A stretch of 64,000 bases of DNA from positions 248,001 to 312,000 of the forward strand of contig NZ_JAPZDS010000002.1 in assembly GCF_029813115.1 (NCBI RefSeq), read 5' to 3'. This document shows positions 18,811-28,201 of this stretch, piece after piece (position 1 is the first letter of the stretch; each line of letters begins with the position of its first letter). The stretch is from Aureimonas sp. SK2 (lineage in GTDB: Bacteria > Pseudomonadota > Alphaproteobacteria > Rhizobiales > Rhizobiaceae). A program made the position numbers and the translations under genes. The notes beneath the pieces are model-generated. The model searched no databases, had not been told where the DNA came from, and was given only the letters and a program-made list of their open reading frames with translations.

Positions 18811-19287
18811 TCAGGCAGCGTCCAGCGCGCGGACCATGGCGGCGGAAAGGAAGCGCATCCAGCGGCGCGCGGACGGGGCGACGCGCCAGGCGACGAGCGC
18901 GCCCGCCGCGGCATCCCGTCCGTCGCGGCAGGCCGCCACGAGGCGCAGCAGCCAGCATTCGTCGTCGCTGACGGAAGCGGCGCCCGGGCGATAGATCACC
19001 ATCTCGGACGAAGCGCGCTCGGCCAGGCCCCGGAAGAACACGGTGGCGAGGCGGTCGAGCGAGGCGGTCGGCTGGCCGGCCAGGACGTAGCAGGCGCGCT
19101 CCAGGTCGGCGCGGGGCGCGAGCTGGGCGCGCAGCGCCAGCCAGCGAAGGCGTTCCAGATCGAGCCGCTGCCCGTCGGTCAGGCTGCGGGCGGCGTTGAT
19201 CCGTTCGGCGGTCGGGCAGTGCGGAAAGGCGACGACCCGGCGATCGTCGCCGGAAAGGGGGACAAGCCGTGCGAGGGATGCAGACAT
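18811..19287 (-). CDS. Hypothetical protein, unknown family
   Basis: I do not recognise this 158-residue protein. It begins MSASLARLVPLSGDDRRVVAFPHC and is mostly helical by composition, with many Ala, Arg and Leu. Notable segments are DLERLRWLALRAQLAPRADL, CYVLAGQPTASLDRLATVFF and a Trp-containing C-terminus (GALVAWRVAPSARRWMRFL). There is no signal peptide or clear membrane helix. Codon use looks like that of its neighbours, and it is flanked by dps and ubiG on the same strand with gaps of about 280 and 100 bp, so it may be transcribed alone. The even, ungapped coding signal makes it a likely real gene. Confidence 0.6.
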   Translation of the reverse strand: MSASLARLVPLSGDDRRVVAFPHCPTAERINAARSLTDGQRLDLERLRWLALRAQLAPRADLERACYVLAGQPTASLDRLATVFFRGLAERASSEMVIYRPGAASVSDDECWLLRLVAACRDGRDAAAGALVAWRVAPSARRWMRFLSAAMVRALDAA

Positions 19288-19306
19288 CGAGAATTCCCGG
19301 CCTTCA

Positions 19307-19324
19307 CCGGGCTCGGGAGCCCGG
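19307..19324. repeat. GC-rich hairpin between ubiG and the unknown gene
   Basis: CCGGGCTC-GG-GAGCCCGG, an 8-bp perfect stem with a 2-nt loop. It lies 66 bp past the ubiG stop and 20 bp upstream of the unknown gene. There is no T-tract, so it is either a weak ubiG terminator or part of the downstream gene's 5' leader. Confidence 0.35.
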
Positions 19325-19389
19325 CGACATCAAACCTGACTTTCAACGGAAGCATTCCCTATCAGATCGCTCCGTCGACCGGAAGGGGG

Positions 19390-20133
19390 TCACGGGCGGC
19401 GGTAGAGGACCATGTAGTTGACGTCCATGTCGCGGGAGCGGCGCCATTCGTCGGCGAGCGGATGGTAGACGACGCCGGTCTCGTCGATGCGTGACAGGCC
19501 CTCGGCCACAAGCGGGGTATCGATCTCGCCGGGGCGCACAAGCTTGGCATATTCGTGCGTGCCCTTGGGCAGCCAGCCCAGCACGTATTCGGCGCCGACG
19601 ATGGCAAAGGTCAGCGCCTTCATCGTGCGGTTGATGGTGGCGACGAAGAGGAGCCCGCCCGGCTTCACCATGCGCGCGGCGGAGGTCAGGAAGTAATTCA
19701 CGTCCGACACGTGCTCGACCACCTCCAGCGCCAGAACCACGTCGAAGCGCTCGCCGGCATCAAGGAGGGCCTCGGCCGTTTCGGCGCGGTAGTCGACGGA
19801 CACGCCGCTTTCCGCCGCATGCAGCTTGGCCACCTCGATATTGGTGGCGGAGGCATCGGCGCCGACGACCTCGGCCCCGAGACGGGCCAACGGCTCGGCG
19901 ATCAGCCCGCCGCCGCAGCCGATGTCCAGCATGCGCAGGCCCTCGAAGGGCTTCAGGGAATGGAGGTCGCGGCCGAAGTTGAGACCCACCTGCTCGCGGA
20001 TATAGGCCAGGCGCACCGGGTTGAACTTGTGCAGCGGCTTGAACTTGCCGCGCGGGTTCCACCATTCGGCTGCGAGCTTCGAGAACCGCTCCACCTCGCC
20101 GGCGTCGATCGTCGTCTGCCGTGCCTCGCTCAT
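19390..20133 (-). CDS. ubiG: Ubiquinone biosynthesis O-methyltransferase
   Basis: A 247-residue UbiG that performs both O-methylations of ubiquinone synthesis. It shows the hallmark start [26 protein letters not shown] loop [18 protein letters not shown], and [16 protein letters not shown], followed by [14 protein letters not shown] 20133 ([13 protein letters not shown]) fits the family; the frame extends 13 codons further to 20172 without similarity. It is divergent from lysC with 246 bp between them, a pair I recall as conserved in Hyphomicrobiales. Confidence 0.96.
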   Translation of the reverse strand: MSEARQTTIDAGEVERFSKLAAEWWNPRGKFKPLHKFNPVRLAYIREQVGLNFGRDLHSLKPFEGLRMLDIGCGGGLIAEPLARLGAEVVGADASATNIEVAKLHAAESGVSVDYRAETAEALLDAGERFDVVLALEVVEHVSDVNYFLTSAARMVKPGGLLFVATINRTMKALTFAIVGAEYVLGWLPKGTHEYAKLVRPGEIDTPLVAEGLSRIDETGVVYHPLADEWRRSRDMDVNYMVLYRRP

Positions 20134-20379
20134 GGCGCCCATCCGTTGCTCAAAAGACCCTTTGCCCGGCATGTTCCGCCCGACACCCGGAAGTCAAGCG
20201 CGGCGGGTTGGCGCGACGGGGTGGCACGCCTCGCCTTGCGCTCGCCCCCCGCTTCGGCTAACCGGGGCCGCCTGCCGCGCCGCTCGCAAGAGCGCGGGCG
20301 CGCGGGCGCTCGTGTTCCCTCCAGAATGGACGGGCCCCCGCGCGGACCTTGAGCGGGCGGCCCCGCAGGCATCGACCTC

Positions 20380-21633
20380 ATGGCGCGTCTCGTTCTCAAA
20401 TTCGGCGGCACCTCCGTCGCCGACATCGACCGGATCCGGAACGTCGCGCGCCACGTCAAACGCGAGGTGGACGCCGGGCACCAGGTCGCCGTGGTGGTGT
20501 CCGCCATGTCGGGCAAGACCAACGAGCTGGTCGGCTGGTGCACGCAGGCGTCGCCCATGCACGACGCGCGCGAGTACGACGCCGTGGTGGCGAGCGGAGA
20601 GCAGGTCACGGCCGGGCTCCTCGCGATCACGCTCCAGAGCATGGGCATCAACGCCCGCTCCTGGCAGGGCTGGCAGATCCCGATCCGCACCGATGGCGCC
20701 CATGCCTCGGCGCGCATCCAGGAGATCGACGGGTCCGAGATCGTGCGCCGCTTCGGCGAGGGGCAGGTCGCCGTGATCGCCGGCTTCCAGGGGCTGGCGC
20801 CCGACAACCGCATCGCGACGCTCGGGCGCGGCGGCTCCGATACTTCCGCCGTCGCGGTCGCGGCCGCCCTCAAGGCCGACCGCTGCGACATCTATACCGA
20901 CGTCGACGGCGTCTACACCACCGACCCGCGCATCGAGCCGAAGGCCCGGCGCATGGCCCGCGTTTCCTTCGAGGAAATGCTCGAAATGGCCTCGCTCGGC
21001 GCCAAGGTGCTCCAGGTGCGCTCGGTCGAGCTCGCCATGGTCCACAAGGTGCGAACCTTCGTGCGCTCCTCCTTCGAGGACCCGGACGCACCGGGCATGG
21101 GCGACTTCCTGAACCCTCCGGGGACCCTTATTTGCGACGAGGATGAAATCGTGGAACAGCAGGTCGTCACCGGCATCGCCTACGCCAAGGACGAGGCGCA
21201 GATTTCGCTGCGCCGCGTCGAGGACCAGCCGGGCGTGGCCGCGGCCATCTTCGGGCCGCTGGCGGATGCCGGCGTCAACGTCGACATGATCGTGCAGAAC
21301 GTCTCCGAGGACGGCACGCGGACCGACATGACCTTCACCGTGCCGGCGGGCGATCTCGCCAAGGCCACGCAGGTGATCGAGGGCGCGAAGTCCGCCATGC
21401 GCTTCGACGTGGTGCAGTCCGAGCGCGGCCTCACCAAGGTTTCCGTGATTGGCATCGGCATGCGCTCGCACACCGGCGTCGCCGCCACGGCCTTCAAGGC
21501 GCTGGCGGGACGGGGCATCAACATCCGCGCCATCACCACCTCGGAGATCAAGATCTCCATCCTGATCGACGGCGAGTACACCGAACTCGCCGTGCGGACC
21601 TTGCATTCCGTCTACGGTCTCGACAAAGCTTGA
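20380..21633 (+). CDS. lysC: Aspartate kinase
   Basis: A 417-residue monofunctional aspartokinase that phosphorylates aspartate, feeding lysine, threonine, methionine and diaminopimelate. The kinase domain starts with VLKFGGTSVADIDRI and includes GRGGSDTSAVAVAAAL and TDVDGVYTTDPRI. Two C-terminal ACT domains (about residues 265-417) with VEDQPGVAAAIFGPLADAGVNVD suggest feedback control by lysine and/or threonine. Length is typical. No riboswitch was recognised in the 246-bp leader. Two strong hairpins follow the stop before ptsP. Confidence 0.97.
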   Translation: MARLVLKFGGTSVADIDRIRNVARHVKREVDAGHQVAVVVSAMSGKTNELVGWCTQASPMHDAREYDAVVASGEQVTAGLLAITLQSMGINARSWQGWQIPIRTDGAHASARIQEIDGSEIVRRFGEGQVAVIAGFQGLAPDNRIATLGRGGSDTSAVAVAAALKADRCDIYTDVDGVYTTDPRIEPKARRMARVSFEEMLEMASLGAKVLQVRSVELAMVHKVRTFVRSSFEDPDAPGMGDFLNPPGTLICDEDEIVEQQVVTGIAYAKDEAQISLRRVEDQPGVAAAIFGPLADAGVNVDMIVQNVSEDGTRTDMTFTVPAGDLAKATQVIEGAKSAMRFDVVQSERGLTKVSVIGIGMRSHTGVAATAFKALAGRGINIRAITTSEIKISILIDGEYTELAVRTLHSVYGLDKA

Positions 21634-21638
21634 CGGGA

Positions 21639-21690
21639 GGGGCGCTGCCCAGCGCCCCGACGCCGTTCGGCCCGGCTCGCCGCCGGGCCG
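21639..21690 (+). other. Tandem hairpins between lysC and ptsP
   Basis: Hairpin 1 is GGGGCGCTG-CC-CAGCGCCCC at 21639-21658, and hairpin 2 is CGGCCCGGC-TCGCC-GCCGGGCCG at 21668-21690; both stems are perfect 9 bp. Neither has a T-tract, so they may slow or partly end transcription or stabilise the lysC 3' end. They occupy most of the 90-bp gap. Confidence 0.45.
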
Positions 21691-21723
21691 GAACCGATCG
21701 CTGACCTGCGGAAGACGTGCCTG

Positions 21724-23991
21724 ATGCGAAGCGACTCCTCGGGACCGCGCACACTCCTGCGCCGGATCAGGGAACTGATGGCCGAGCCGCTCGAGCCGCA
21801 AGCGCGTCTCGACGAGATCGTGCGCCAGATCGCGGCCAACATGGTGGCCGAAGTCTGCTCGCTCTACGTGCTGCGCGCCGACGGCATTCTCGAACTCTAC
21901 GCGACGCAGGGGCTCAATCCGGGCTCGGTGCACTTGGCCCAACTGCGCCTCGGCGAAGGGCTGGTGGGCACGATCGCCGCCACCGCCCGCGCGCTCAACC
22001 TCCAGGACGCGCAGAAGCATCCGGCCTTCACCTACCTGCCGGAGACCGGCGAGGAGATCTTCTACTCCTTCATGGGCGTGCCGATCCTGCGCGCCGGCCG
22101 CACGCTCGGCGTGCTCGTCGTCCAGAACAAGGAGAAGCGCGTCTACCGCGACGAGGAGACGGAGGCGCTGGAGACGGTCGCCATGGTGGTGGCCGAGATG
22201 ATCGCGGCGGGCAGCCTGGAGGGCTTGTCGCGGCCGGGCGTCGTGCTCGACCTGTCCCGCCCCGTCCATTTCGAGGGCCTGGCGCTGGCCGACGGCATCG
22301 GGCTCGGCCACGTGATTCTCCACGAGCCGCGCGTCGTCGTCACCAACCTCTTCAACGAGGACGCCGAGGCCGAGGTCGCGCGCCTGGAAAAGGCGCTGTC
22401 CTCCTTGCGGATCTCGATCGAGGACATGCTCCAGCGTCGCGACATGGCGGCCGAGGGCGAGCACCGCGCCGTGCTCGAGGCCTATCGCATGTTCGCCCAC
22501 GACCGCGGCTGGGTGCGCCGGCTGGAGGAGGCCGTGCGCAACGGCCTGACCGCCGAGGCCTCGGTGGAAAAGGTGCAGAACGACATGCGCGCGCGCATGA
22601 TGCACGCCTCGGACCCGTTCCTGCGCGAGCGGCTGCACGATTTCGACGATCTCGCCAACCGCCTCCTGCGCCAGCTGATGGGCCGGGCGGGCGACCTGTT
22701 CGGCGACGGCGTTTCGGGCGACGCGGTGATCGTCGCGCGCTCCATGGGCGCGGCCGAGCTTCTGGACTACCGGCGCGAGCAGATCCGGGGCCTCGTGCTG
22801 GAAGAGGGCGGCGCGACGAGCCATGTCGTGATCGTGGCGCGCGCGCTCGGCATCCCGGTCGTCGGCCAGGCCAAGGGCGCCGTGTCCATGGCCGAGAAGG
22901 GCGACGCCATCATCGTCGACGGCGAGGAGGGGGCGGTGCACCTGCGCCCGCCCGCCGACGTCGAGAAGGTCTTCGTCGAGCGCGTCCAGTTCCGCGCCAA
23001 GCGCCAGCAGCGCTTCCAGGCGCTGCGCGACACGCCGGCCCGCACGCGCGACGGCCAGGACGTGGCGCTCCTCATGAACGCGGGCCTCCTCGTCGATCTG
23101 CCTCAGGTCGAGGCGGCGGGCGCGGCGGGCATCGGCCTGTTCCGCACCGAGCTGCAGTTCATGATCGCCTCGACCATGCCCAAGACCAGCGACCAGGAGC
23201 GCCTGTATTCGGCGGTGCTGGATGCGGCCGACGGCAAGCCGGTGACGTTCCGCACGCTGGATGTCGGCGGCGACAAGGTGCTGCCCTACCTCCACCAGAG
23301 CCCGGAGGAGAACCCGGCGCTCGGCTACCGCGCGCTGCGCCTCGCGCTCGACCGACCGGGCCTGATGCGCACGCAGCTGCGCGCGCTTCTCAAGGCCTCG
23401 GCGGGCCGCGAGCTGCGCGTCATGTTCCCGATGGTCACCGACCTCGAGGAACTGCGCCAGGCGCGCGACCTGATCAGCCGCGAGTTCAAGCACCTCACGC
23501 GCTTCGCCCACGCCATGCCGCGGCGCCTCAAGCTCGGCGCGATGATCGAGGTCCCCTCGCTCCTGTTCCAGCTCGACGAGCTGATGCAGCTCGTGGACTT
23601 CGTCTCGATCGGCTCCAACGACCTGTTCCAGTTCTTCTGCGCGGTGGACCGGGGCAATGCGCAGATCTCCAGCCGCTTCGACGACCTGTCGACGCCCTTC
23701 ATGCGGGCGTTGCGCGAGATTCTCGACGCCGGCCAGCGCCACTCGGTCTCCGTCACCCTCTGCGGCGAGATGGCGGGGCGCCCCTTGTCGGCCATGGCGT
23801 TGATCGGCCTCGGCTTCCGGTCCATATCCATGACCTCGTCGGCGATCGGGCCGGTGAAGGCGATGCTGCTCGAACTCGATGCCGAGGACCTGCACCGCGC
23901 GATCACCGCCCATCTCGCCGAGCGTCACCCGCGCCAGACCTTCCGGCAGATGCTGGAAGCCTACGCGCAGGCACACGCCATCCCCCTCTAA
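21724..23991 (+). CDS. ptsP: Phosphoenolpyruvate-protein phosphotransferase PtsP (EI-Ntr)
   Basis: A 755-residue nitrogen-PTS enzyme I. A GAF domain (about residues 20-160) is followed by the PTS EI N-terminal domain, the phosphohistidine domain with His367 in GGATSHVVIVARALG, and the PEP-binding barrel (GLFRTELQFM, FRTLDVGGDK, IGSNDLFQF, CGEMAGRPL). It passes phosphate from PEP to NPr and then EIIA-Ntr, a regulatory chain linked to nitrogen, potassium and envelope control. It follows lysC, as I recall from related rhizobia, and prfA is downstream on the same strand. Confidence 0.96.
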   Translation: MRSDSSGPRTLLRRIRELMAEPLEPQARLDEIVRQIAANMVAEVCSLYVLRADGILELYATQGLNPGSVHLAQLRLGEGLVGTIAATARALNLQDAQKHPAFTYLPETGEEIFYSFMGVPILRAGRTLGVLVVQNKEKRVYRDEETEALETVAMVVAEMIAAGSLEGLSRPGVVLDLSRPVHFEGLALADGIGLGHVILHEPRVVVTNLFNEDAEAEVARLEKALSSLRISIEDMLQRRDMAAEGEHRAVLEAYRMFAHDRGWVRRLEEAVRNGLTAEASVEKVQNDMRARMMHASDPFLRERLHDFDDLANRLLRQLMGRAGDLFGDGVSGDAVIVARSMGAAELLDYRREQIRGLVLEEGGATSHVVIVARALGIPVVGQAKGAVSMAEKGDAIIVDGEEGAVHLRPPADVEKVFVERVQFRAKRQQRFQALRDTPARTRDGQDVALLMNAGLLVDLPQVEAAGAAGIGLFRTELQFMIASTMPKTSDQERLYSAVLDAADGKPVTFRTLDVGGDKVLPYLHQSPEENPALGYRALRLALDRPGLMRTQLRALLKASAGRELRVMFPMVTDLEELRQARDLISREFKHLTRFAHAMPRRLKLGAMIEVPSLLFQLDELMQLVDFVSIGSNDLFQFFCAVDRGNAQISSRFDDLSTPFMRALREILDAGQRHSVSVTLCGEMAGRPLSAMALIGLGFRSISMTSSAIGPVKAMLLELDAEDLHRAITAHLAERHPRQTFRQMLEAYAQAHAIPL

Positions 23992-24048
23992 GGAGGCGCG
24001 CGACCGGACCGGAGGGTCCGCATGCGCCCGCACCGGACACGTCCCCGC

Positions 24049-25122
24049 ATGGCCATTCTTCCCGCCGACACCATGACCGAGATCCTCCGGCGCTCGGATC
24101 AACTGTCGTCGGAAATGGCATCCGGCCCCGACCACGAGACCTATGCGCGGCTCGCCGCCGAATATGCGGGGCTGGAGGACGTCGTCGCCGGCATCCGGGC
24201 CTATCGCGCGGCCGAGAGCGAGCTTGCGGACCTGAAGGAGATGCTGGCCGATCCCGGCGCCGACCGCGAGATGCGCGATCTCGCCAGCGCCGAGATCGGC
24301 GAGGTCGAGGAGCGCCTGGAGACGCTCGGCAAGGAGCTTCTGATCCTGCTCCTGCCCAAGGATGCGGCGGACGCCAAGGGCGCGATCCTCGAAATCCGTG
24401 CCGGAACCGGCGGCTCGGAGGCCGGCCTCTTCGCAGGCGACCTCTTCCGCATGTACCAACGCTATGCCGAGGGGCGCGGCTGGCGGGTGGAGGTGATGGA
24501 GGCCTCGGAAGGGGAGGCCGGCGGCTACCGCGAGGTCGTCGCCTCCGTCACGGGCCAGGGCGTCTTCTCGCGCCTCAAGTTCGAATCGGGCGTGCATCGC
24601 GTGCAGCGCGTGCCGGCGACCGAATCGTCGGGCCGCATCCACACGTCCGCCGCCACGGTCGCCGTGCTGCCGGAGGCGGAGGAGGTCGACATCGCCATCC
24701 GCAACGAGGACATCCGCATCGACACGATGCGCTCGTCCGGCGCCGGCGGCCAGCACGTCAACACGACCGACTCGGCCGTGCGCATCACCCATCTGCCGAC
24801 CGGCATCGTCGTGACCTCGTCGGAGAAGTCGCAGCACCAGAACCGCGCCCGCGCCATGCAGGTCCTGCGCGCGCGCCTCTTCGACATGGAGCGCTCGCGC
24901 CTCGACGCCGAGCGCTCGGCCGACCGGCGGGCGCAGGTGGGCTCCGGCGACCGGTCCGAGCGCATCCGCACCTACAACTTCCCGCAGGGGCGCGTCACCG
25001 ACCACCGCATCAACCTGACGCTCTACAAGCTCGACCGGGTGATCGAGGGCGATCTCGACGAGCTGGTCGAGGCGCTGGTGGCCGACGATCAGGCGGCGCG
25101 CCTGGCCGCCATGGGCGACTGA
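24049..25122 (+). CDS. prfA: Peptide chain release factor 1
   Basis: A 357-residue RF1 that reads UAA and UAG. It has the PAT-type recognition motif in [15 protein letters not shown] and the catalytic GGQ in [15 protein letters not shown]. The ATG at 24049 ([13 protein letters not shown]) is chosen because it begins the coiled N-terminal domain; the ATG at 24022 adds nine arginine-rich residues without similarity. prmC, whose product methylates the GGQ glutamine, starts 6 nt after the stop, the classic prfA-prmC operon. Confidence 0.97.
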   Translation: MAILPADTMTEILRRSDQLSSEMASGPDHETYARLAAEYAGLEDVVAGIRAYRAAESELADLKEMLADPGADREMRDLASAEIGEVEERLETLGKELLILLLPKDAADAKGAILEIRAGTGGSEAGLFAGDLFRMYQRYAEGRGWRVEVMEASEGEAGGYREVVASVTGQGVFSRLKFESGVHRVQRVPATESSGRIHTSAATVAVLPEAEEVDIAIRNEDIRIDTMRSSGAGGQHVNTTDSAVRITHLPTGIVVTSSEKSQHQNRARAMQVLRARLFDMERSRLDAERSADRRAQVGSGDRSERIRTYNFPQGRVTDHRINLTLYKLDRVIEGDLDELVEALVADDQAARLAAMGD

Positions 25123-25128
25123 CGCCCC

Positions 25129-26016
25129 GTGGCACCGACGCGCGTCGGTACGCTTCTGACGGACATGCGCGCCCGCCTGCGCGCGGCCGGCATCGAGGAG
25201 GCCGATCTCGATGCGCGCCTGCTGGTCGGCGCCGCCCTCGGGCTCGACGCCGCCGGGCTGATCCTGCGGGCGGGCGACGCCGTTTCTCCGGAGAGGCTCA
25301 CACATGTCGAGGCGATGGTCGCGCGGCGGCTGGAGGCCGAGCCGGTGCACCGCATCCTCGGCCACCGCGCCTTTGGCGAGCACGAGTTCGCCCTGTCGCC
25401 CGAAACGCTGGAGCCCCGGCCGGACACCGAGACGCTGGTGGACCTTGCCGCCGAGGCCTTCGCGCGGCGCGGCGATGCGTCGATCCTGTTCGCGGATGTC
25501 GGCACGGGGACAGGGGCGATCGCCGTCAGCCTCCTCGCTCGCTTCCCCGAAAGCCGGTGCGTCGCGATCGACCTGTCGGAAGGGGCGCTGGCGACGGCGG
25601 CCCGGAACGCGGCGGCCGCGGGCGTCGGCGACCGTTTTCTCCCCGTGAGGGCGGACTATCTCTCCGCCTTGGGCAAGGCGCTCGACGCCGTCGTCTCCAA
25701 CCCGCCCTACATTCCGACCGGCGATCTCGCCGGGCTCGACCCAGGCGTGCGCCGCTTCGACCCGGCCCTTGCGCTCGACGGCGGGGCCGACGGGCTCGAC
25801 GCCTATCGCGCTCTCACGCGGGAAGCCGCGTCGTGTCTCGCCCCCGGCGGCGATCTCCTGTTCGAGATCGGTCGCGGCCAGGAAGCCGACGTCGCCGCGC
25901 TGGCGAAAGGGGCGGGCTTTTCGCCGATCGAGGCGCGTCCCGATCTCGCGGGCATCGTGCGCGCCCTGTGGTTCCGACGCGACAGAGCTGGGGCAAACCT
26001 TAACGAAACCGCGTGA
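25129..26016 (+). CDS. prmC: Peptide chain release factor N5-glutamine methyltransferase
   Basis: A 295-residue PrmC (HemK) read from GTG 25129. It methylates the glutamine of the GGQ motif in release factors. An N-terminal helical domain (LLTDMRARLRAAGIEEADLDA) is followed by LEPRPDTETLV, SAM loop DVGTGTGAIAVSL, and the catalytic NPPY (VVSNPPYIPTGDL) that binds the glutamine side chain. Length is normal. The 6-nt gap to prfA indicates co-transcription. Confidence 0.95.
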   Translation: MAPTRVGTLLTDMRARLRAAGIEEADLDARLLVGAALGLDAAGLILRAGDAVSPERLTHVEAMVARRLEAEPVHRILGHRAFGEHEFALSPETLEPRPDTETLVDLAAEAFARRGDASILFADVGTGTGAIAVSLLARFPESRCVAIDLSEGALATAARNAAAAGVGDRFLPVRADYLSALGKALDAVVSNPPYIPTGDLAGLDPGVRRFDPALALDGGADGLDAYRALTREAASCLAPGGDLLFEIGRGQEADVAALAKGAGFSPIEARPDLAGIVRALWFRRDRAGANLNETA

Positions 26017-26344
26017 TTTCCGAAGGTTGGGCTCCTTTGCCCCTTGTGGGGCGGGGGGCGAATCATTACTGTTTCCGGGCAAAGGCGGATGTAGCGGGGT
26101 AGCGCCCCCGACGCTGCTTCGGAATGCGTCCCGCGCGGGATGCTCGAAAGCGGTCGCCCCATCCGGCAAGTCGGCAAGGGACGAGGCCGCGCCGGACAGA
26201 AAACTTCCATGCAGGGCAGCGCCAGCCGGATCCTCGGATATCGGCCGCCGGATGCCAGACAATTCCCTGCGGGGCGACGGGATCGCGCTCGCAACGAGAG
26301 GAAGAACCGGCGGCATGCCGGATGATCCAGAAAACAGGATGAGC
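26017..26344. other. Intergenic region prmC / DUF4167
   Basis: These 328 bp contain a short GCCCC-TTGT-GGGGC hairpin near 26040-26053, which may end prmC, and then a GC-rich leader without clear promoter elements. AGGATGAGC just before ATG 26345 is the ribosome site. Fragmentary open frames on both strands show no credible protein. A structured 5' UTR or small RNA cannot be excluded by eye. Confidence 0.4.
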
Positions 26345-27571
26345 ATGAGGCCAGGACAGCAGCAGCAGAACAAGCGCATGCGCGGACGCGGCGGGCGCAA
26401 GGGCCCCAATCCGATGTCGCGGAGCTTCGAGTCCAACGGCCCCGACGTGAAGATCCGCGGCACGGCCCAGCACATCGCCGACAAGTACACGACGCTGGCG
26501 CGCGACGCCGCGGCCGCCGGCGACCGGGTCATGGCGGAGAACTACCTCCAGCACGCCGAGCACTACGGCCGCATCGTCGCCGCCGCCATGGGCCAGTTCC
26601 AGCCGAGCCAGCCCGAGCGCGACTATTCCGACTTCGACGAGGACGGCGACGACGAGGGCCAGGGTCCCGAGATGGGCCAGCCCTTCGCCGGCGGCCAGGA
26701 GCGCCCGCAGAACGGCTTCAACGGCGAGCGCCACCAGAACGGCGACCGCCCGCAGGGCGGAGAGCGCCACGGCGGCGACCGGCAGAATTTCCGCGACGGT
26801 CAGAACCCGCGCGGCGAGCGCCGCGACAATCGCGAGAACCGCGGCGACCGCCCGTTCGGAAACCGCGAGGGCTTCGCGCGCGACAATCGCGACGGCCAGA
26901 ACCGCGACGACCGGCGCGAGCGCGACAACCGCGACAACCGCCAGCCCGGCACCGGCCCGCAGCCCTTCGTGCAGGGGCCGGATCTCGACCAGGAAGGCAC
27001 TGCGCCCCGCCAGGACGGCGGCCGCTTCGAGGGCGGCCGGCGCGAGAACCGCCGGGACCGCTCGCGTTTCAACGATCGCTCGGGCGAGCGTCGCTTCGAG
27101 GAGCGCTTCGGGCGCCAGCGCCCGGCCGGCGAAGAGCGTGACGAGACCGTGGCCGAGCGCCCGGATCGTCCGACGGAAGTGGCCGCAGCCGGTGTCTCCG
27201 AGCCGGTGTCCGAGGCGCCGGCGCATGCCGTGACGCCCGACGCGCCGCTGGGCATCGAGGCCGAGGGCAGGGCTTCGGAAGCGCGCGGCCGCGGTCGTCG
27301 CCGCCGCGAAACCACCGAGGGCGGCGAGGCGTCCGCGCCCGTGGCCGCTCCGCCCGCGCCCGAAGCCGAAGCTCCGGCCCCCTTGGCGGAGCCGGCACCC
27401 GCACCGGCGCGCCGCCGGACCCCCAAGGTCGCGGCGGACATCGCCGAGGCGCCCGTCGCAGCCGAGGGCGAGGCGGCACCGAAGCGGCGGGTCGCCAAGC
27501 CGCGTCGCAAGAAGGACGATGGGGAGGCCGATGCGGATCGCGCGCCCGCCCTCCTGACCACGGACAACTGA
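26345..27571 (+). CDS. DUF4167 protein, Arg/Asp/Asn-rich RNA-binding-like
   Basis: A 408-residue protein. The N-terminal ~75 residues form the conserved DUF4167 domain: RPGQQQQNKRMRGRGGRKG, then NGPDVKIRGTAQHIADKY and AENYLQHAEHYGRIVAA. The middle, about residues 110-270, is low-complexity with repeats such as ENRGDR, RDNRDGQNRDDRRE and GRRENRRDRSRF, resembling disordered RNA-binding tails. The last 130 residues are Ala/Pro/Glu-rich, ending in basic KRRVAKPRRKK. The family is restricted to alphaproteobacteria and its function is unknown; RNA binding is inference from composition. The ATG at 26345 is preferred over 26339 because of AGGA spacing. Confidence 0.85.
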   Translation: MRPGQQQQNKRMRGRGGRKGPNPMSRSFESNGPDVKIRGTAQHIADKYTTLARDAAAAGDRVMAENYLQHAEHYGRIVAAAMGQFQPSQPERDYSDFDEDGDDEGQGPEMGQPFAGGQERPQNGFNGERHQNGDRPQGGERHGGDRQNFRDGQNPRGERRDNRENRGDRPFGNREGFARDNRDGQNRDDRRERDNRDNRQPGTGPQPFVQGPDLDQEGTAPRQDGGRFEGGRRENRRDRSRFNDRSGERRFEERFGRQRPAGEERDETVAERPDRPTEVAAAGVSEPVSEAPAHAVTPDAPLGIEAEGRASEARGRGRRRRETTEGGEASAPVAAPPAPEAEAPAPLAEPAPAPARRRTPKVAADIAEAPVAAEGEAAPKRRVAKPRRKKDDGEADADRAPALLTTDN

Positions 27572-27605
27572 TCGGCGGGATCCACGCCTCGATCGAATCC
27601 TTCAA

Positions 27606-27639
27606 GGGTCCGGCACGCCATGTGCCGGGCCCTTTTTTT
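27606..27639 (+). terminator. Intrinsic terminator after the DUF4167 gene
   Basis: GGGTCCGGCAC and GTGCCGGGCCC pair over 11 bp with one G-U, loop GCCAT, followed by seven T residues. It is the most canonical terminator in the window. Confidence 0.92.
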
Positions 27640-27877
27640 CGCTCGGTCGGAGATCGATCCGTCCCGACGCATGGCACGGCGGCGGCATGCGAGGCGGCCG
27701 CCTGTCTGCAGGCAACGCCGCCTGCTCGTCATGTCGGAGAACGCGGATGTGGCGCGGAGGACACCGGTTTTATCTCGTGATTGAATGACCCTGCGGAACT
27801 CTCACGAAATGGTTGCATTTCTAATATGACGCAACCTATTGTTGTTCTGCAGGAGCGACAGAGGAGTGCGTTTTTCT
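27640..27877. promoter_or_regulatory. AT-richer leader upstream of the unknown 107-residue gene
   Basis: After the terminator, base composition drops in GC from about 27770 to 27870 (ATTTCTAATATGACGCAACCTA and similar), unlike the surrounding DNA. A TTGC-N14-GCAA dyad lies near 27811-27832. GAGGAG at 27861-27866 is a probable ribosome site. No gene is seen. The region marks the left edge of the accessory-looking block. Confidence 0.35.
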
Positions 27878-28201
27878 ATGATGACCGAAGAAGCGGCGTC
27901 GACGCCAAACGTCGCACGCGATCTATTTCTCGGCAATGAATTGCTGGCTGGAGGAGACGGTTCGATGTCGACCGGGTCGAGGTTCGGATGGGGCGCCGAC
28001 GCCTTCGCGGCGGTGGGACCTGGACACAATGGGCGCGGAGCCCCCGACACCGGTTCCTCCTCGCGCGACGTCGACGAGCGCGCCGCGATCTATCTCCTGT
28101 CGCTCGCACGAGAACTCCTGCGGCGCGACCACAGCGCCATCGCCGGCATGATCGACTACGCGATCGCCGAGATCGAGCTGGGAAGCGACGGCGACGACTG
28201 A
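27878..28201 (+). CDS. Hypothetical protein of about 107 residues
   Basis: I do not recognise this protein. From ATG 27878 (MMTEEAASTPNVARDLFLG) it has a Gly/Ser-rich first half (GSRFGWGADAFAAVGPGHNG) and a helical second half (RAAIYLLSLARELLRRDHS, then AIAGMIDYAIAEIELG), ending in GDDD-like acid residues. No signal or membrane segment is present. The in-frame GTG at 27866 is an alternative start. It is the first open frame before the RTX gene and shares its strand, but a 575-bp gap separates them, so common regulation is uncertain. Confidence 0.5.
   Translation: MMTEEAASTPNVARDLFLGNELLAGGDGSMSTGSRFGWGADAFAAVGPGHNGRGAPDTGSSSRDVDERAAIYLLSLARELLRRDHSAIAGMIDYAIAEIELGSDGDD

Noticed and set aside
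20194-26532. An open frame of more than 2,100 codons on the minus strand opposite lysC, ptsP, prfA and prmC
   Set aside because: It is antisense to well-established genes, consists of Arg/His/Gly-rich low-complexity sequence, and arises from GC-rich third positions that suppress stop codons.
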